From CAYXLI01 sp964464925 (lineage in GTDB: Bacteria; Acidobacteriota; Terriglobia; Bryobacterales; Bryobacteraceae), in the NCBI GenBank assembly GCA_964464925.1, contig CAYXLI010000001.1, positions 62,001-126,000 of the forward strand: a stretch of DNA of 64,000 nucleotides. Direction: 5' to 3'. Shown here piece after piece: positions 17,579 through 26,458 of the stretch (position 1 is its first letter; every line of letters starts with the position of its first letter). The notes under the pieces are model-generated. The model ran no database searches. It was given only the letters and a program-made list of their open reading frames with translations, and was not told the origin of the DNA. Made by a program: the position numbers and the translations under genes.

Positions 17579-17607
17579 TTGTTTGGTCGCGAATCCAAAA
17601 ATTTAAC
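17579..17607 (+). promoter_or_regulatory. Sigma-70-type promoter of the multihaem cytochrome gene
   Basis: A -35 TTGTTT (17579-17584) and a -10 TTTAAC (17602-17607) are separated by 17 nt. The expected transcription start falls 6-7 nt later, at the second of two adjacent ATG codons (17614), so the transcript would have no 5' leader. Confidence 0.45.
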
Positions 17608-17610
17608 CTC

Positions 17611-20361
17611 ATGATGCGCCGAGTGCTGGCTATTCTCTTCTTGCTGATTGTGGCGAACACGGCCTATGTAGTCGCCTTCCCATCTCCCACCATCTTCTAT
17701 ATGGGCAACGTGCTGCTCCACCTGGTGCTGGGCGTGGTATTTGCAGTGGCGTTCTTTGTCATAATGGGCCGCCAGTCGAGTTTTGTGTTTCGGATAGTGC
17801 TGGTGTTGTGCACGGTGACCGGCTTGTCTATCGCAAGCGCCGGCAACACGCGGGAGCATCGTTCGCTGCTGTACTCGCATATTGTTGTCGGACTGCTGGT
17901 GGTGATTGCAGCATTCTCTCTGATTCGCAGCAACGGCCCATGGGAACACATGCGGCGGCCGTTCTTCGCCGCTCTCGGATTGCTCGCACTGCTGCCGATG
18001 TTGGGCGTCTACGGGCGAAAGCAGGCTGACCAGCAGATGCGAATCCGCAATTCGGAGGTGGTGCCCGTCAGCATGGAAGGAGAAGGCGGCGGGCCGAAGA
18101 GTCCTTTCTGGCCGTCCTCGGCGAAGACGAATGTTGGCGGAACGATCCCGTCGAATTTCTTCATGGACTCGGAGCTCTGCGGATCATGTCACAAGGATAT
18201 CTACGAGCAATGGAAGGGGTCGATGCACCACTTCGCCTCTTTCAACAATCAGTTCTACCGGAAGTCCATCGAGTACATGCAGGAGATCAATGGCACTCAG
18301 AGCACGAAGTGGTGCGCGGGCTGCCACGATCACGCCGTGTTCTTCAATGGCCGATTCGAAAAGCCGATCAAGGATCAGATGGACACGCCCGAAGCACAAA
18401 ACGGGTTGGGCTGTGTGTCCTGCCATTCGATGGTGAACGTGGACGGTACAACGGGCAATGGAGGCTTCACGATTGAGTACCCACCGCTGCACGATCTGGC
18501 GTCGAGCAGGAACCGGTACATCCGGGCAATAGACAATTTCCTCACGTACCTCAATCCCGAGCCGCACCGCCGAACGTTCCTGAAGCCGTTCATGCGCGAG
18601 GATTCGGCGGAGTACTGCTCGACATGTCACAAAGTGCACCTGGACGTGCCGGTGAACAACTACCGCTGGGTACGCGGATTCAACGATTACGACAACTGGC
18701 AGGCGAGCGGTGTTTCGGGGCAGGGAGCGCGTTCGTTCTACTACCCGCCGAAATCGCAGGTGTGCTCCGACTGTCACATGCCTCTGGTTGATTCGAAGGA
18801 TCCGGGGCGGCACGACGGCGGCAAAGTACACTCGCACCGGTTCCCAGCCGCGAACACCGCTGTGCCGACGGCGAATCAGGATGAGGCCCAACTGATAGAG
18901 ACGGAGCGGCTGCTGAAATCGGGTTTCATCTCTGTGGACATCTTTGCGGCCGCACCTGTACAGAACGGTGGTACGGAGATGCAGCGGCGCAGGGCGGAGG
19001 GCCCGCAGTTGAGCTCCACGTTCGCGGTCGGCGAAGAAGCGGAGCAGCAGGGACAGGTGTTCCTGCGGGACGTGGACAAACTTTCGGCGCCCCTTGATAC
19101 GGCGGGGGACCGGTTCAAACCGGGATCCACAGTGCGCGTGGATGTGGTGGTGCGGACGCGGAAGATCGGGCATTTCTTCCCTGGCGGAACGGTGGATTCG
19201 TTTGACATCTGGCTGGAACTGGAAGGCAAGGACGCAGCGGGCAAGACCGTTTTCTGGAGTGGGCGGGTGGAGGATGAGGGGCGTGGTCCGGTAGAGCCGG
19301 GTGCTCACTTCTATCGTTCCTACCAACTGGACGCGGAAGGGAACCCGATCAACAAGCGCAATGCTTTTCAAACAAGAAGCGTCTTGTATGTTCGCATGAT
19401 TCCTCCGGGGGCGGCCGATGTTGCGCACTACCGCGTGAAGATCCCGAACGACGCGAAGGGGCCGATCACTTTAACGGCGAAGCTGAACTATCGCAAGTTT
19501 TCGTATTACTACACGCAGTTTTCGTATGCGGGTCAGCCGAAGCCCGGGCAAGACCCGAGTCTCGTGTCGAAGGAGCACGATAGCCGCGAGTACTCGTTCG
19601 ATCCGCACAACATCCCGATGAACGTGTCGGGCAAAATTAAGGACCGCATCCCGGATATTCCGATCGTGACTCTGGCGGCGGCGCGCGCAGATTTGGCGCT
19701 GGATGGATCGGGACCGAAGTGGCAGCCTGCAGTTAGGAAGGAAGATCGCGAGCGCTGGAATGATTGGGGAATAGGTCTTCTTCTTCAGGGTGACTTAAAA
19801 GGGGCCGAGTATGCTTTTTTGCGTGTTACGGAAGCAGAACCGGGCTACGCAGACGGCTGGCTGAATGTGGCGCGCGCGTTAATCCAGGAAGGCGAGACCG
19901 ACCGTGCAAAGCCGTACATCGAGAAGGCGCTGAAGATTGATCCTTCGCTCGCTCGAATTCATTTCTTCAAGGCAATGATCCAGAAAGCAGACGGAGATTA
20001 TGATGGCACGCTTGAATCGCTGCGGATTGTAGAATCGAAATATCCGCGGGATCGCGTGAACCTGAATCAGATCGGACGTATCTTATTCTTGAAGCGCGAC
20101 TACCCAGGTGCAGTGGCAGCGCTGAAGAGCGTGCTGGCAGTGGATCCCGAGGATGTGCAGGCGCACTACACACTGATGTTGGCGTACCGGGGGCAGGGCA
20201 GCAATGAGGCCGCGGAGCGGGAAGAAAAACTGTTCCGGCGATTCAAAGCAGACGAGGCATCGCAATCGATCACGGGCAAGCGCCGCCTGATCAGTCCGGA
20301 AGACAACAATGAGCGCCAGACAATTCATGACCACGAAAGCGTGAACCTCGCAAAACGATGA
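17611..20361 (+). CDS. Membrane-anchored five-haem c-type cytochrome with C-terminal TPRs
   Basis: A 916-residue protein. About four N-terminal membrane helices (residues 1-135) are followed by a periplasmic cytochrome region with five CxxCH haem sites: CGSCH at 190, CAGCH at 235, CVSCH at 268, CSTCH at 336 and CSDCH at 385. A beta-rich middle domain (about 480-650) and tetratricopeptide repeats (about 705-885) follow. Together these suggest electron transfer in an assembly scaffolded by TPRs. The multihaem part resembles cytochrome c554 / NrfA-related modules, but no catalytic lysine-ligated haem is seen. Its TGA overlaps the ATG of the CRTAC1 gene (ATGA), implying coupled synthesis. Two adjacent ATGs (17611, 17614) are possible starts. 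Confidence 0.85.
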   Translation: MMRRVLAILFLLIVANTAYVVAFPSPTIFYMGNVLLHLVLGVVFAVAFFVIMGRQSSFVFRIVLVLCTVTGLSIASAGNTREHRSLLYSHIVVGLLVVIAAFSLIRSNGPWEHMRRPFFAALGLLALLPMLGVYGRKQADQQMRIRNSEVVPVSMEGEGGGPKSPFWPSSAKTNVGGTIPSNFFMDSELCGSCHKDIYEQWKGSMHHFASFNNQFYRKSIEYMQEINGTQSTKWCAGCHDHAVFFNGRFEKPIKDQMDTPEAQNGLGCVSCHSMVNVDGTTGNGGFTIEYPPLHDLASSRNRYIRAIDNFLTYLNPEPHRRTFLKPFMREDSAEYCSTCHKVHLDVPVNNYRWVRGFNDYDNWQASGVSGQGARSFYYPPKSQVCSDCHMPLVDSKDPGRHDGGKVHSHRFPAANTAVPTANQDEAQLIETERLLKSGFISVDIFAAAPVQNGGTEMQRRRAEGPQLSSTFAVGEEAEQQGQVFLRDVDKLSAPLDTAGDRFKPGSTVRVDVVVRTRKIGHFFPGGTVDSFDIWLELEGKDAAGKTVFWSGRVEDEGRGPVEPGAHFYRSYQLDAEGNPINKRNAFQTRSVLYVRMIPPGAADVAHYRVKIPNDAKGPITLTAKLNYRKFSYYYTQFSYAGQPKPGQDPSLVSKEHDSREYSFDPHNIPMNVSGKIKDRIPDIPIVTLAAARADLALDGSGPKWQPAVRKEDRERWNDWGIGLLLQGDLKGAEYAFLRVTEAEPGYADGWLNVARALIQEGETDRAKPYIEKALKIDPSLARIHFFKAMIQKADGDYDGTLESLRIVESKYPRDRVNLNQIGRILFLKRDYPGAVAALKSVLAVDPEDVQAHYTLMLAYRGQGSNEAAEREEKLFRRFKADEASQSITGKRRLISPEDNNERQTIHDHESVNLAKR

Positions 20362-21995
20362 AATTCTACGCAAGCTGTCTTTTGGTGGCGATGTGCGCCG
20401 CGTGGCTAGTCGCTACCCCTCCGTCTGGAATTCAGTTCACCGACATCACCGCCGCAGCCGGCATCAAGTTTGTCCACAATGCCGGGAAAGCGGGGAAGAA
20501 GTATTTGCCGGAGACGATGGGCTCCGGAGCTGCTTTCATCGACGTCGACAACGATGGTTGGCCGGATATCGTGCTAGTCAATAGCAAGGATCTGACTCCG
20601 CGCGGAAAGCGGTCTACGCCGGCACTCTATAAGAACAATAAGAACGGCACGTTTACGAATGTGACAGCCGGGTCGGGTCTGGATGTAGAGATGTACGGAA
20701 TGGGCGTTGCCGTAGCAGATTACGATAATGACGGACGCGAGGACCTTTACATTACCGCACTGGAAGGCGACCGCCTCTTCCATAACGAGGGCAATGGAAA
20801 GTTCAGAGACGTGACGAAGGCTTCGGGGATTCAGAACGCGAACTTCGGCACGTCCGCGGCATGGTTCGATTATGACAAGGATGGCAAGGCGGATCTCTTC
20901 GTGGCCAATTATGTGCAGTGGACTCAAAAGGGCGACCTGTGGTGCTCCCTGGATGGCTCGACTAAATCGTACTGCACGCCAGAATCGTACAAAGGTACGA
21001 TGTCGAAGCTATATCACAACCTTGGCGGAGGACGCTTCGAAGACGTGACGCAAAAGGCTGGCTTAGGCGATGCAAGCAGCAAATCACTGGGTGTTGCCGT
21101 CATTGATGTGAATAACGATGGATGGCCGGACCTCTTCATTTCGAACGACACGCAGCCGAACAAGTTATATCGCAATAAGGGCAACGGAACATTCCAGGAG
21201 GAAGCTGTATCGGCCGGAGTCGCCTTCGGAGAAGACGGAACAGCGCGGGGTGCGATGGGGGTAGATTCGGCGGACTACGACCGGTCAGGACGGATGTCCC
21301 TGCTGGTCGGCAACTTTTCGAACCAGATGCTCGGGCTCTATCACAACGAAGGCAAGGGGCTGTTCGTGGACGAAGCGCCGCGCTCGCCGATCGGCCGCTC
21401 CAGCCTGTTGACTCTAGCGTTTGGCGTATTTTTCTTTGATTACGATCTCGACGGGCATCCGGACGTCTTTGCCGCGAACGGACACATCGATGAAGAGATC
21501 GGACGCGTGCAGCCGAAGATCCAATACCAGCAGGCGCCGCTGCTATTCCACAACGACGGTAACGGTAAGTTTGAGAATGCGTCCTCGTCCGTTGGTCCGG
21601 ATATGTTCAAGCCGGTAGTCGCGCGAGGATCCGCGTATGCCGACATCGATCACGACGGCGATCTCGATATTCTGATAACCACGAACAATGGTCCGGCACA
21701 CCTGTTCCGCAATGACGGCGGGAACAGGAACAACTGGTGGAGCGTGAAACTGGTCGGAACGAAATCGAACAAAAGCGCGCTGGGTGCGGTGGTACGCATT
21801 GAATCTGCGTCAGGCCGGCAGTGGCAAACCGTACACAGCGGGTCGAGCTATTGCTCACAGAGCGATCTCGCATTGACGTTCGGACTGGCGAAGGACAAGC
21901 TGATCAACGCCGTGGAGATCACCTGGCCGAGCGGCGCGAAGCAGCGCTTCACCAACGTGCCGGTGAATCAACGGCAGGTGATCACGGAGCAGTAA
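20358..21995 (+). CDS. CRTAC1-family secreted FG-GAP/VCBS propeller with ASPIC/UnbV domain
   Basis: A 545-residue exported protein with an N-terminal signal peptide (CLLVAMCAAWLVA). Repeated calcium-binding FG-GAP/VCBS blades such as DVDNDGWPDI, DYDNDGREDLY, DYDKDGKADLF and DIDHDGDLDI form a beta-propeller. The C-terminus is an ASPIC/UnbV domain (ALGAVVRIESASG onward, with VEITWPSGAKQRF). It starts inside the stop of the multihaem TPR cytochrome gene, a coupling that suggests the two proteins meet in the cell envelope. Family function is unknown beyond surface or matrix roles. Confidence 0.88.
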   Translation: MKFYASCLLVAMCAAWLVATPPSGIQFTDITAAAGIKFVHNAGKAGKKYLPETMGSGAAFIDVDNDGWPDIVLVNSKDLTPRGKRSTPALYKNNKNGTFTNVTAGSGLDVEMYGMGVAVADYDNDGREDLYITALEGDRLFHNEGNGKFRDVTKASGIQNANFGTSAAWFDYDKDGKADLFVANYVQWTQKGDLWCSLDGSTKSYCTPESYKGTMSKLYHNLGGGRFEDVTQKAGLGDASSKSLGVAVIDVNNDGWPDLFISNDTQPNKLYRNKGNGTFQEEAVSAGVAFGEDGTARGAMGVDSADYDRSGRMSLLVGNFSNQMLGLYHNEGKGLFVDEAPRSPIGRSSLLTLAFGVFFFDYDLDGHPDVFAANGHIDEEIGRVQPKIQYQQAPLLFHNDGNGKFENASSSVGPDMFKPVVARGSAYADIDHDGDLDILITTNNGPAHLFRNDGGNRNNWWSVKLVGTKSNKSALGAVVRIESASGRQWQTVHSGSSYCSQSDLALTFGLAKDKLINAVEITWPSGAKQRFTNVPVNQRQVITEQ

Positions 21996-21997
21996 CG

Positions 21998-23422
21998 CTA
22001 CGCCAGCATCTTTTTGACGACGGTGCCCGCCACATCGGTGAGACGGAAATCACGGCCCATATACCGATATGTCAGGCGCGTGTGGTCGAAACCGAGGCAC
22101 TGCATCATGGTCGCCTGCAAATCGTGAATGTGAACTTTGTCTTCGGTGATCTTGAAGCCGAGTTCGTCGGTGGCACCGACTACCTGGCCGCCCTTGATGC
22201 CGCCGCCGGCAAGCCACATGCTGTAGGCCACAGGGTGGTGATCGCGGCCCGCATTGTCCGGGTCGGCCGTATTGCGGATCTCCACCATCGGCGTGCGTCC
22301 GAATTCGCCGCCCCAGACCACCAGCGTGCTGTCGAGCAGGCCTCGCTGCTTCAGATCCTTCAATAGCGCGGCGGTGGGTTGATCGGTGATGTCGCAGTTC
22401 TTCTTAAGGCCTTTGTTCAGATTCGTGTGCTGATCCCAACTGGCGTGCATTAATTGCACGAAGCGGACACCGCGTTCGACCATGCGCCGTGCCAGCAAGC
22501 AATTGGTACCGAACTGGCGAGTTGTCTCATTGTTGACGCCATACATATTGAGCGTCTCTTTCGATTCCTTAGAGAAATCGAGCAATTCCGGTCCTGCAGT
22601 CTGCATGCGGTACGCCAGTTCATATGACGCGATGCGAGAGGCGATTTCCATATCGCCGGTCTCCTCGACATGAGCTTGATTCAAATCGCGCAGTGCGTCC
22701 AAACCGGCGCGCTGGGTGGCGTTATCTACGCCCTTCGGATTGCTCAAGTACAGGATGGGATCGGAACCAGTCCGGAACAGGACGCCCTGATATGTCGACG
22801 GAAGGAAGCCGCTGGAGAAATTCGTTGCTCCTCCGCTGGTGCCTACGCCCGAACTCAGCACCACGAACCCCGGAAGATTCTTCGATTCACTGCCAAGTCC
22901 ATACGTGGTCCAGGCGCCCATTGTCGGACGGCCGAACTGAATGGATCCCGTGAACAGTAGCAACTGCCCCGGATGATGATTGAACGCGTCCGAATACATG
23001 GAACGAACCAGGCAAATGTCGTCCGCGCACTGACTGGTGTAAGGCAGGTAGTCGGAGAATTCGATCCCGCTTTGACCATATTTCTTAAATGTCCGTGGAC
23101 TGCCGAGCACCGCGGCAGTCGGCTTGATGAAGGCGAGCTTCAGGTCCTTCGTCATCGATTCCGGTAGCGACTGTCCATTCCATTTCTGTAGCGCCGGCTT
23201 GGGATCGAACAGATCCATCTGGCTGGGACCGCCTTCCATGAACATGAAGATTACGCTCTTGGCCTTTGCCGGAAAATGCGGCTTTTTGGGAGCGAGCGGA
23301 TTATTAGGCTCCGCAGAGGCGCCATTCAGCAGATCCGCGAGAGCCATCACGCCCAGACCGCCTGTGCAGCTCTTCAGGAATTCACGTCTCGCTTGAATCA
23401 TTTGGAAATCGTGGAGATTCAT
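21998..23422 (-). CDS. DUF1501 protein (exported, sulfatase/alkaline-phosphatase-like fold)
   Basis: A 474-residue DUF1501 protein. A Tat-like N-terminus (ARREFLKSCTGGLG) precedes the conserved FMFMEGGPSQMDLFDPKP, SMYSDAFNHHPGQLLLFTG and VVWGGEFGRTPM segments, and it ends LTYRYMGRDFRLTDV. DUF1501 proteins are abundant in Planctomycetes and Solibacter relatives, belong to the alkaline-phosphatase-like superfamily, and are nearly always encoded next to DUF1549/DUF1553 proteins. That gene lies 4 nt upstream here. The start at 23422 is preferred over an ATG at 23452, which overlaps the upstream gene. Substrate unknown. Confidence 0.85.
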   Translation of the reverse strand: MNLHDFQMIQARREFLKSCTGGLGVMALADLLNGASAEPNNPLAPKKPHFPAKAKSVIFMFMEGGPSQMDLFDPKPALQKWNGQSLPESMTKDLKLAFIKPTAAVLGSPRTFKKYGQSGIEFSDYLPYTSQCADDICLVRSMYSDAFNHHPGQLLLFTGSIQFGRPTMGAWTTYGLGSESKNLPGFVVLSSGVGTSGGATNFSSGFLPSTYQGVLFRTGSDPILYLSNPKGVDNATQRAGLDALRDLNQAHVEETGDMEIASRIASYELAYRMQTAGPELLDFSKESKETLNMYGVNNETTRQFGTNCLLARRMVERGVRFVQLMHASWDQHTNLNKGLKKNCDITDQPTAALLKDLKQRGLLDSTLVVWGGEFGRTPMVEIRNTADPDNAGRDHHPVAYSMWLAGGGIKGGQVVGATDELGFKITEDKVHIHDLQATMMQCLGFDHTRLTYRYMGRDFRLTDVAGTVVKKMLA

Positions 23423-23426
23423 TCGC

Positions 23427-25907
23427 TTACTCCCTGGTAATAAACTCATCAAGGTTCAACAACACGCGGCTTACGCCCACCCAGGCAGCCGCTTCCATCG
23501 GATCACTGCCCTCGGGCGCGGCGGGCATCAACTCCGCAGCTTCCTGCGGATTTTTGCGCAACAGGCTCAACTGCTGGTCGAGATACGTGGCCAGCCGCTC
23601 CTTCTCACGCGCAGTTGGGTTCCGGCCCACACTGGTTTGGAAGGCATACTCGAGACGATCGTTCTTCTGCTGCAGGATCTGGGAGGCCAGACCCTGGGCA
23701 GCCTCCATGAACACGGGATCGTTCAATAGGTTGAGCGCCTGCAACGGCGTATTCGAGCGGGACCGCCGCGTGCAGGCCACTGTAGAGTCGGGCGCATCGA
23801 ACGTCACCAGCTGCGGATACGGCGTCGTGCGCTGAAAGTGAATGTAAAGTCCTCGCCGATACCGCTCCGGCCCGTTGTCGGCCACCCACTTGACGCTGTT
23901 GGCATAGCCGAGCTCCGCAATTCCGGGCGGCAACGGAGGACGAACGCTCCGCCCGCCGATCTCGTCATTCAGGATGCCCCCTGCCTCGAGTGCCGCGTCG
24001 CGAACCAACTCCGCGGAAAGCCGGATACGCTGCTGCCGTGCTATTAGCGAATTGTCGGGATCCTTCGTCTCCAGATCCTGGCGCACATGCGACGACTGCC
24101 GATACGCGGCAGACATCACGATCAGCTTGTGCATGGGTTTGACGCGCCAGCCGTTATCGCGGAATTCCGTCGCTAGCCAGTCGAGCAATTCCGGGTGCGT
24201 CGGCTTCTCGCCCTGCGTGCCGAAATCTTCCGACGTGCGTACCAGGCCTTTGCCGAAGAATTCCTGCCACATCCGATTGACCGCGACGCGAGCCGTGAGC
24301 GGATTGTCCTTGGACATGATCCAACGCACCAGGTCCAGCCGCGTCTTCCCACCCGATGGGCCGAGGAACCCGGGTGTTGCAGGCTGCACTTCGTCGCCCA
24401 TCGCGCGATAATCGCCGCCCTTCGCTATGTGCGTCTTCACTCCGTCTGCGGTTTCAACAACGGTCATTGCCTGACTGAGGTGCGGATAATGCGAATCCAC
24501 CTCCGCAAGCTGCTTGCGAGCGTCGCTCAGGCAAGCGGCGACGCTTTTGTCGCGATTGAACTCTGGTCCTATATTGCGCAGGAAGTAGTTTGTCAGGCGG
24601 TCGCGATCTTTCTGCGAACGCTGCGTTTCCGGAGTGAGAATAAGCTTGCGCGCCCCATCTTCCATTGCGACAAACGAGGTGACAGTGAAGTCCCACTCAA
24701 TATCCTTACCGGGGTTGGCAATCGCTTTGCGAACGTTGTCTTCCCATTTGGACTGGTACTTCGCGATCTCGTGCATTTCCAGCAGTTCATTGCGTTCCTT
24801 CCGGTATGCGCCGCTGGTCCGGATATATTCGCCGAACTCACCCGGAAGCGGAGCGTCGATATCCTTTTCTTCCAGAGAGTTCACAAATGCCATCATGCTG
24901 TAGTAGTCCTTCTGCAGGATCGGATCGTATTTGTGGTTATGGCACTGTGAGCAGCCCATTGTCAGCCCCAGCCAAACGGTGCTCATCGTGTTTGTGCGAT
25001 TCACCATCTGCTCGAAACGCGCTTCGGCGCGGTCGACGCCCGCTTCGCGATTCACAAGCACGTTGCGATGAAATCCTGTGGCGATGCGCTGCTGGGTAGT
25101 GGCGTTCGGTGCCAGGTCGCCGGCAATCTGGTCGCGGGTGAACTGATCGAAAGGCATATCGGAATTCAGTGCGCGAATTACCCAATCGCGATACCGCCAG
25201 GCCCACGGACGCACAAGATCTTTTTCATACCCGTCGCTATCCGCATAGCGCGCCAGGTCCAGCCACTGCCGTGCCCACTTCTCTCCGTAATGCGGTGAAG
25301 CAAGCAGCCGGTCCACCACGTGCTCATACGCCTCGGGGCTGTTGTCGCTGAGAAACTCCACCACTTCCTGACGTGTTGGGGGAAGCCCGGTCAGATCGAT
25401 GCTGACGCGGCGGAGCAGAGTCGTTTTACTGGCTTCCGGTGAGGGCTGCACGCCCTCTTTCTCCAGGCGTGCAAGAATGAATGCGTCGATCGGATTGCGG
25501 CCCCAGTCCTGTCTCTGCACTGCCGGCACTGCCACCTTGCGGATCGGCTGGAAAGCCCAGTGTCCCTTTCCGGCGGGCATCTTCGCGCCCTGGTCGATCC
25601 AGGCCTTCAACAGCGCCACTTGTTCCGCCGTAAGGGGGTCTCCGATGGGCGGCATCCCGAATCCCTTCTTTGTACTAGAGACCCGCTCAATCAACTTGCT
25701 GGCGGCGCTGTTGCCCGCCACGATGGCACGCTTGGCGCCATCGGGCTGGTCGAACCGAATGCCGGCCATCTGTTGTCCGGCGCCGTGGCAAGCCGAGCAA
25801 CGCTTGGAGAGGATCGGCTCAATGTCGTGTGTGAAATCGACGGTCTTTGTTTGGGCGAATAAGGGAAGACAAGCGATCAGAGCGATCGCCGGCCAACGTC
25901 TGAACAT
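23427..25907 (-). CDS. PSD1/DUF1549-DUF1553 protein with N-terminal haem domain
   Basis: An 826-residue exported protein. A signal peptide (WPAIALIACLPLFA) precedes a PSCyt1 cytochrome-c-like domain with a CSACH haem site, then DUF1549 (IDAFILARLEKEGVQPSPEAS, VVDRLLASPHYGEKWARQWLDLARYADSDGYEKD) and C-terminal DUF1553 (NPLTARVAVNRMWQEFFGKGLVRTSEDFG). Paired with DUF1501, these proteins form a widespread but functionally uncharacterised exported module, often suspected of roles in polymer breakdown. The start at 25907 is supported by TATGAT (25915-25920, minus) 7 nt upstream; an ATG 12 nt further up is also possible. A terminator and candidate ncRNA end just upstream. Confidence 0.85.
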   Translation of the reverse strand: MFRRWPAIALIACLPLFAQTKTVDFTHDIEPILSKRCSACHGAGQQMAGIRFDQPDGAKRAIVAGNSAASKLIERVSSTKKGFGMPPIGDPLTAEQVALLKAWIDQGAKMPAGKGHWAFQPIRKVAVPAVQRQDWGRNPIDAFILARLEKEGVQPSPEASKTTLLRRVSIDLTGLPPTRQEVVEFLSDNSPEAYEHVVDRLLASPHYGEKWARQWLDLARYADSDGYEKDLVRPWAWRYRDWVIRALNSDMPFDQFTRDQIAGDLAPNATTQQRIATGFHRNVLVNREAGVDRAEARFEQMVNRTNTMSTVWLGLTMGCSQCHNHKYDPILQKDYYSMMAFVNSLEEKDIDAPLPGEFGEYIRTSGAYRKERNELLEMHEIAKYQSKWEDNVRKAIANPGKDIEWDFTVTSFVAMEDGARKLILTPETQRSQKDRDRLTNYFLRNIGPEFNRDKSVAACLSDARKQLAEVDSHYPHLSQAMTVVETADGVKTHIAKGGDYRAMGDEVQPATPGFLGPSGGKTRLDLVRWIMSKDNPLTARVAVNRMWQEFFGKGLVRTSEDFGTQGEKPTHPELLDWLATEFRDNGWRVKPMHKLIVMSAAYRQSSHVRQDLETKDPDNSLIARQQRIRLSAELVRDAALEAGGILNDEIGGRSVRPPLPPGIAELGYANSVKWVADNGPERYRRGLYIHFQRTTPYPQLVTFDAPDSTVACTRRSRSNTPLQALNLLNDPVFMEAAQGLASQILQQKNDRLEYAFQTSVGRNPTAREKERLATYLDQQLSLLRKNPQEAAELMPAAPEGSDPMEAAAWVGVSRVLLNLDEFITRE

Positions 25908-25930
25908 GTCATCTATCATATGCCCAGTGG

Positions 25931-25995
25931 AAATAAGAAAACCGCAGTCAGGAGAGATGCTAGAGGTTTTAAGTTACCTCTCCTAAACTGCGGTT
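25931..25995 (-). terminator. Strong intrinsic terminator upstream of the PSD1 gene
   Basis: Read on the minus strand, a long hairpin (arms 25987-25995 with 25940-25948, and 25978-25984 with 25950-25956, with one small internal mismatch) is followed by the U-rich stretch TTTTCTTATTT. A competing small stem (25962-25967 with 25976-25981) could form inside it. It would end a minus-strand transcript about 10-25 nt before the PSD1 start codon. Confidence 0.65.
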
Positions 25996-26321
25996 CTGCC
26001 CGTGTGGGCTTCAGATCCGGCGCCGGCCCGTTTGGAGACAAACTTGACCACGACGTTCGGCAAGGCCCGCGTCCATTTGTTCCTAGCCGAAGCCGCCCAA
26101 ACGTAAACCGAAACCAGCGATCCGGGGTAAGACCCGCCTATTCAGAACTTTCGAATTGGAGCAAAAAAACTCCCTCTGGGTCACCCGTGCGACCGGACGA
26201 ATGAGCGGTACGAAACCTAAACACCGGCTCCCCGCAAGCACGCTTTCCTGCTGCCCACTCGCTTCTCTCCAGTTGCCCGTCTACCCAGAGGGCAGGTTAA
26301 AAGGTTTACTCCATCAATTCG
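25931..26321 (-). ncRNA. Candidate structured non-coding RNA (about 390 nt), family not recognised
   Basis: This minus-strand block has a promoter (-35 at 26350-26355, -10 TACAAT at 26328-26333), no convincing ORF, and a terminator at its end. Near its 5' side a perfect 10-bp stem (26283-26292 with 26172-26181) encloses about 100 nt containing smaller hairpins and is followed by seven T's (plus-strand A-run 26163-26169), so a shorter RNA of about 160 nt could end there. I looked for tmRNA, RNase P, SRP and common riboswitch signatures and found none. A 6S-like RNA is conceivable for the first half but the sequence does not prove it. Confidence 0.45.
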
Positions 26322-26327
26322 TTTTAC

Positions 26328-26355
26328 ATTGTAGCAAGCCTGCGGCCAGCCGCAA
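26328..26355 (-). promoter_or_regulatory. Sigma-70-type promoter for the candidate ncRNA
   Basis: On the minus strand, TTGCGG (26350-26355) and TACAAT (26328-26333) are spaced by 16 nt, a good match to a housekeeping promoter. It points away from the plus-strand gene at 26459 and towards the structured region. Confidence 0.5.
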
Positions 26356-26430
26356 CTAAAATCAAGTTCCACGCAATCAGAAGGATACGGAATATGAGGC
26401 GCCTCACGTTGAGGCCACTGGATGCGTCTG

Positions 26431-26449
26431 GTGTGTCAGTGTGACACAC
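26431..26449 (+). promoter_or_regulatory. Perfect inverted repeat, candidate operator
   Basis: GTGTGTCA (26431-26438) and TGACACAC (26442-26449) form a perfect 8-bp inverted repeat with a 3-nt spacer, ending 9 nt before the ATG at 26459. The symmetry and position suit a dimeric repressor site on the heparinase-like gene. No adjacent regulator gene is present. Confidence 0.4.
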
Positions 26450-26458
26450 TCGAAAGAA

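Noticed and set aside
18184..19428. Long 414-codon open frame on the minus strand inside the multihaem cytochrome gene
   Set aside because: It lies fully antisense to a gene with five CxxCH motifs and TPRs, shows no family resemblance and is Arg/His-rich, typical of a shadow frame in GC-rich DNA.
25931..26321. tmRNA, RNase P RNA or SRP RNA
   Set aside because: The size fits, but the tmRNA 5' GG..UGAUUCUGGAUUCGACGG-type start, the RNase P GAGGAAAGUCC core and the SRP GGAAGxxGCAGC loop are not found on either strand.
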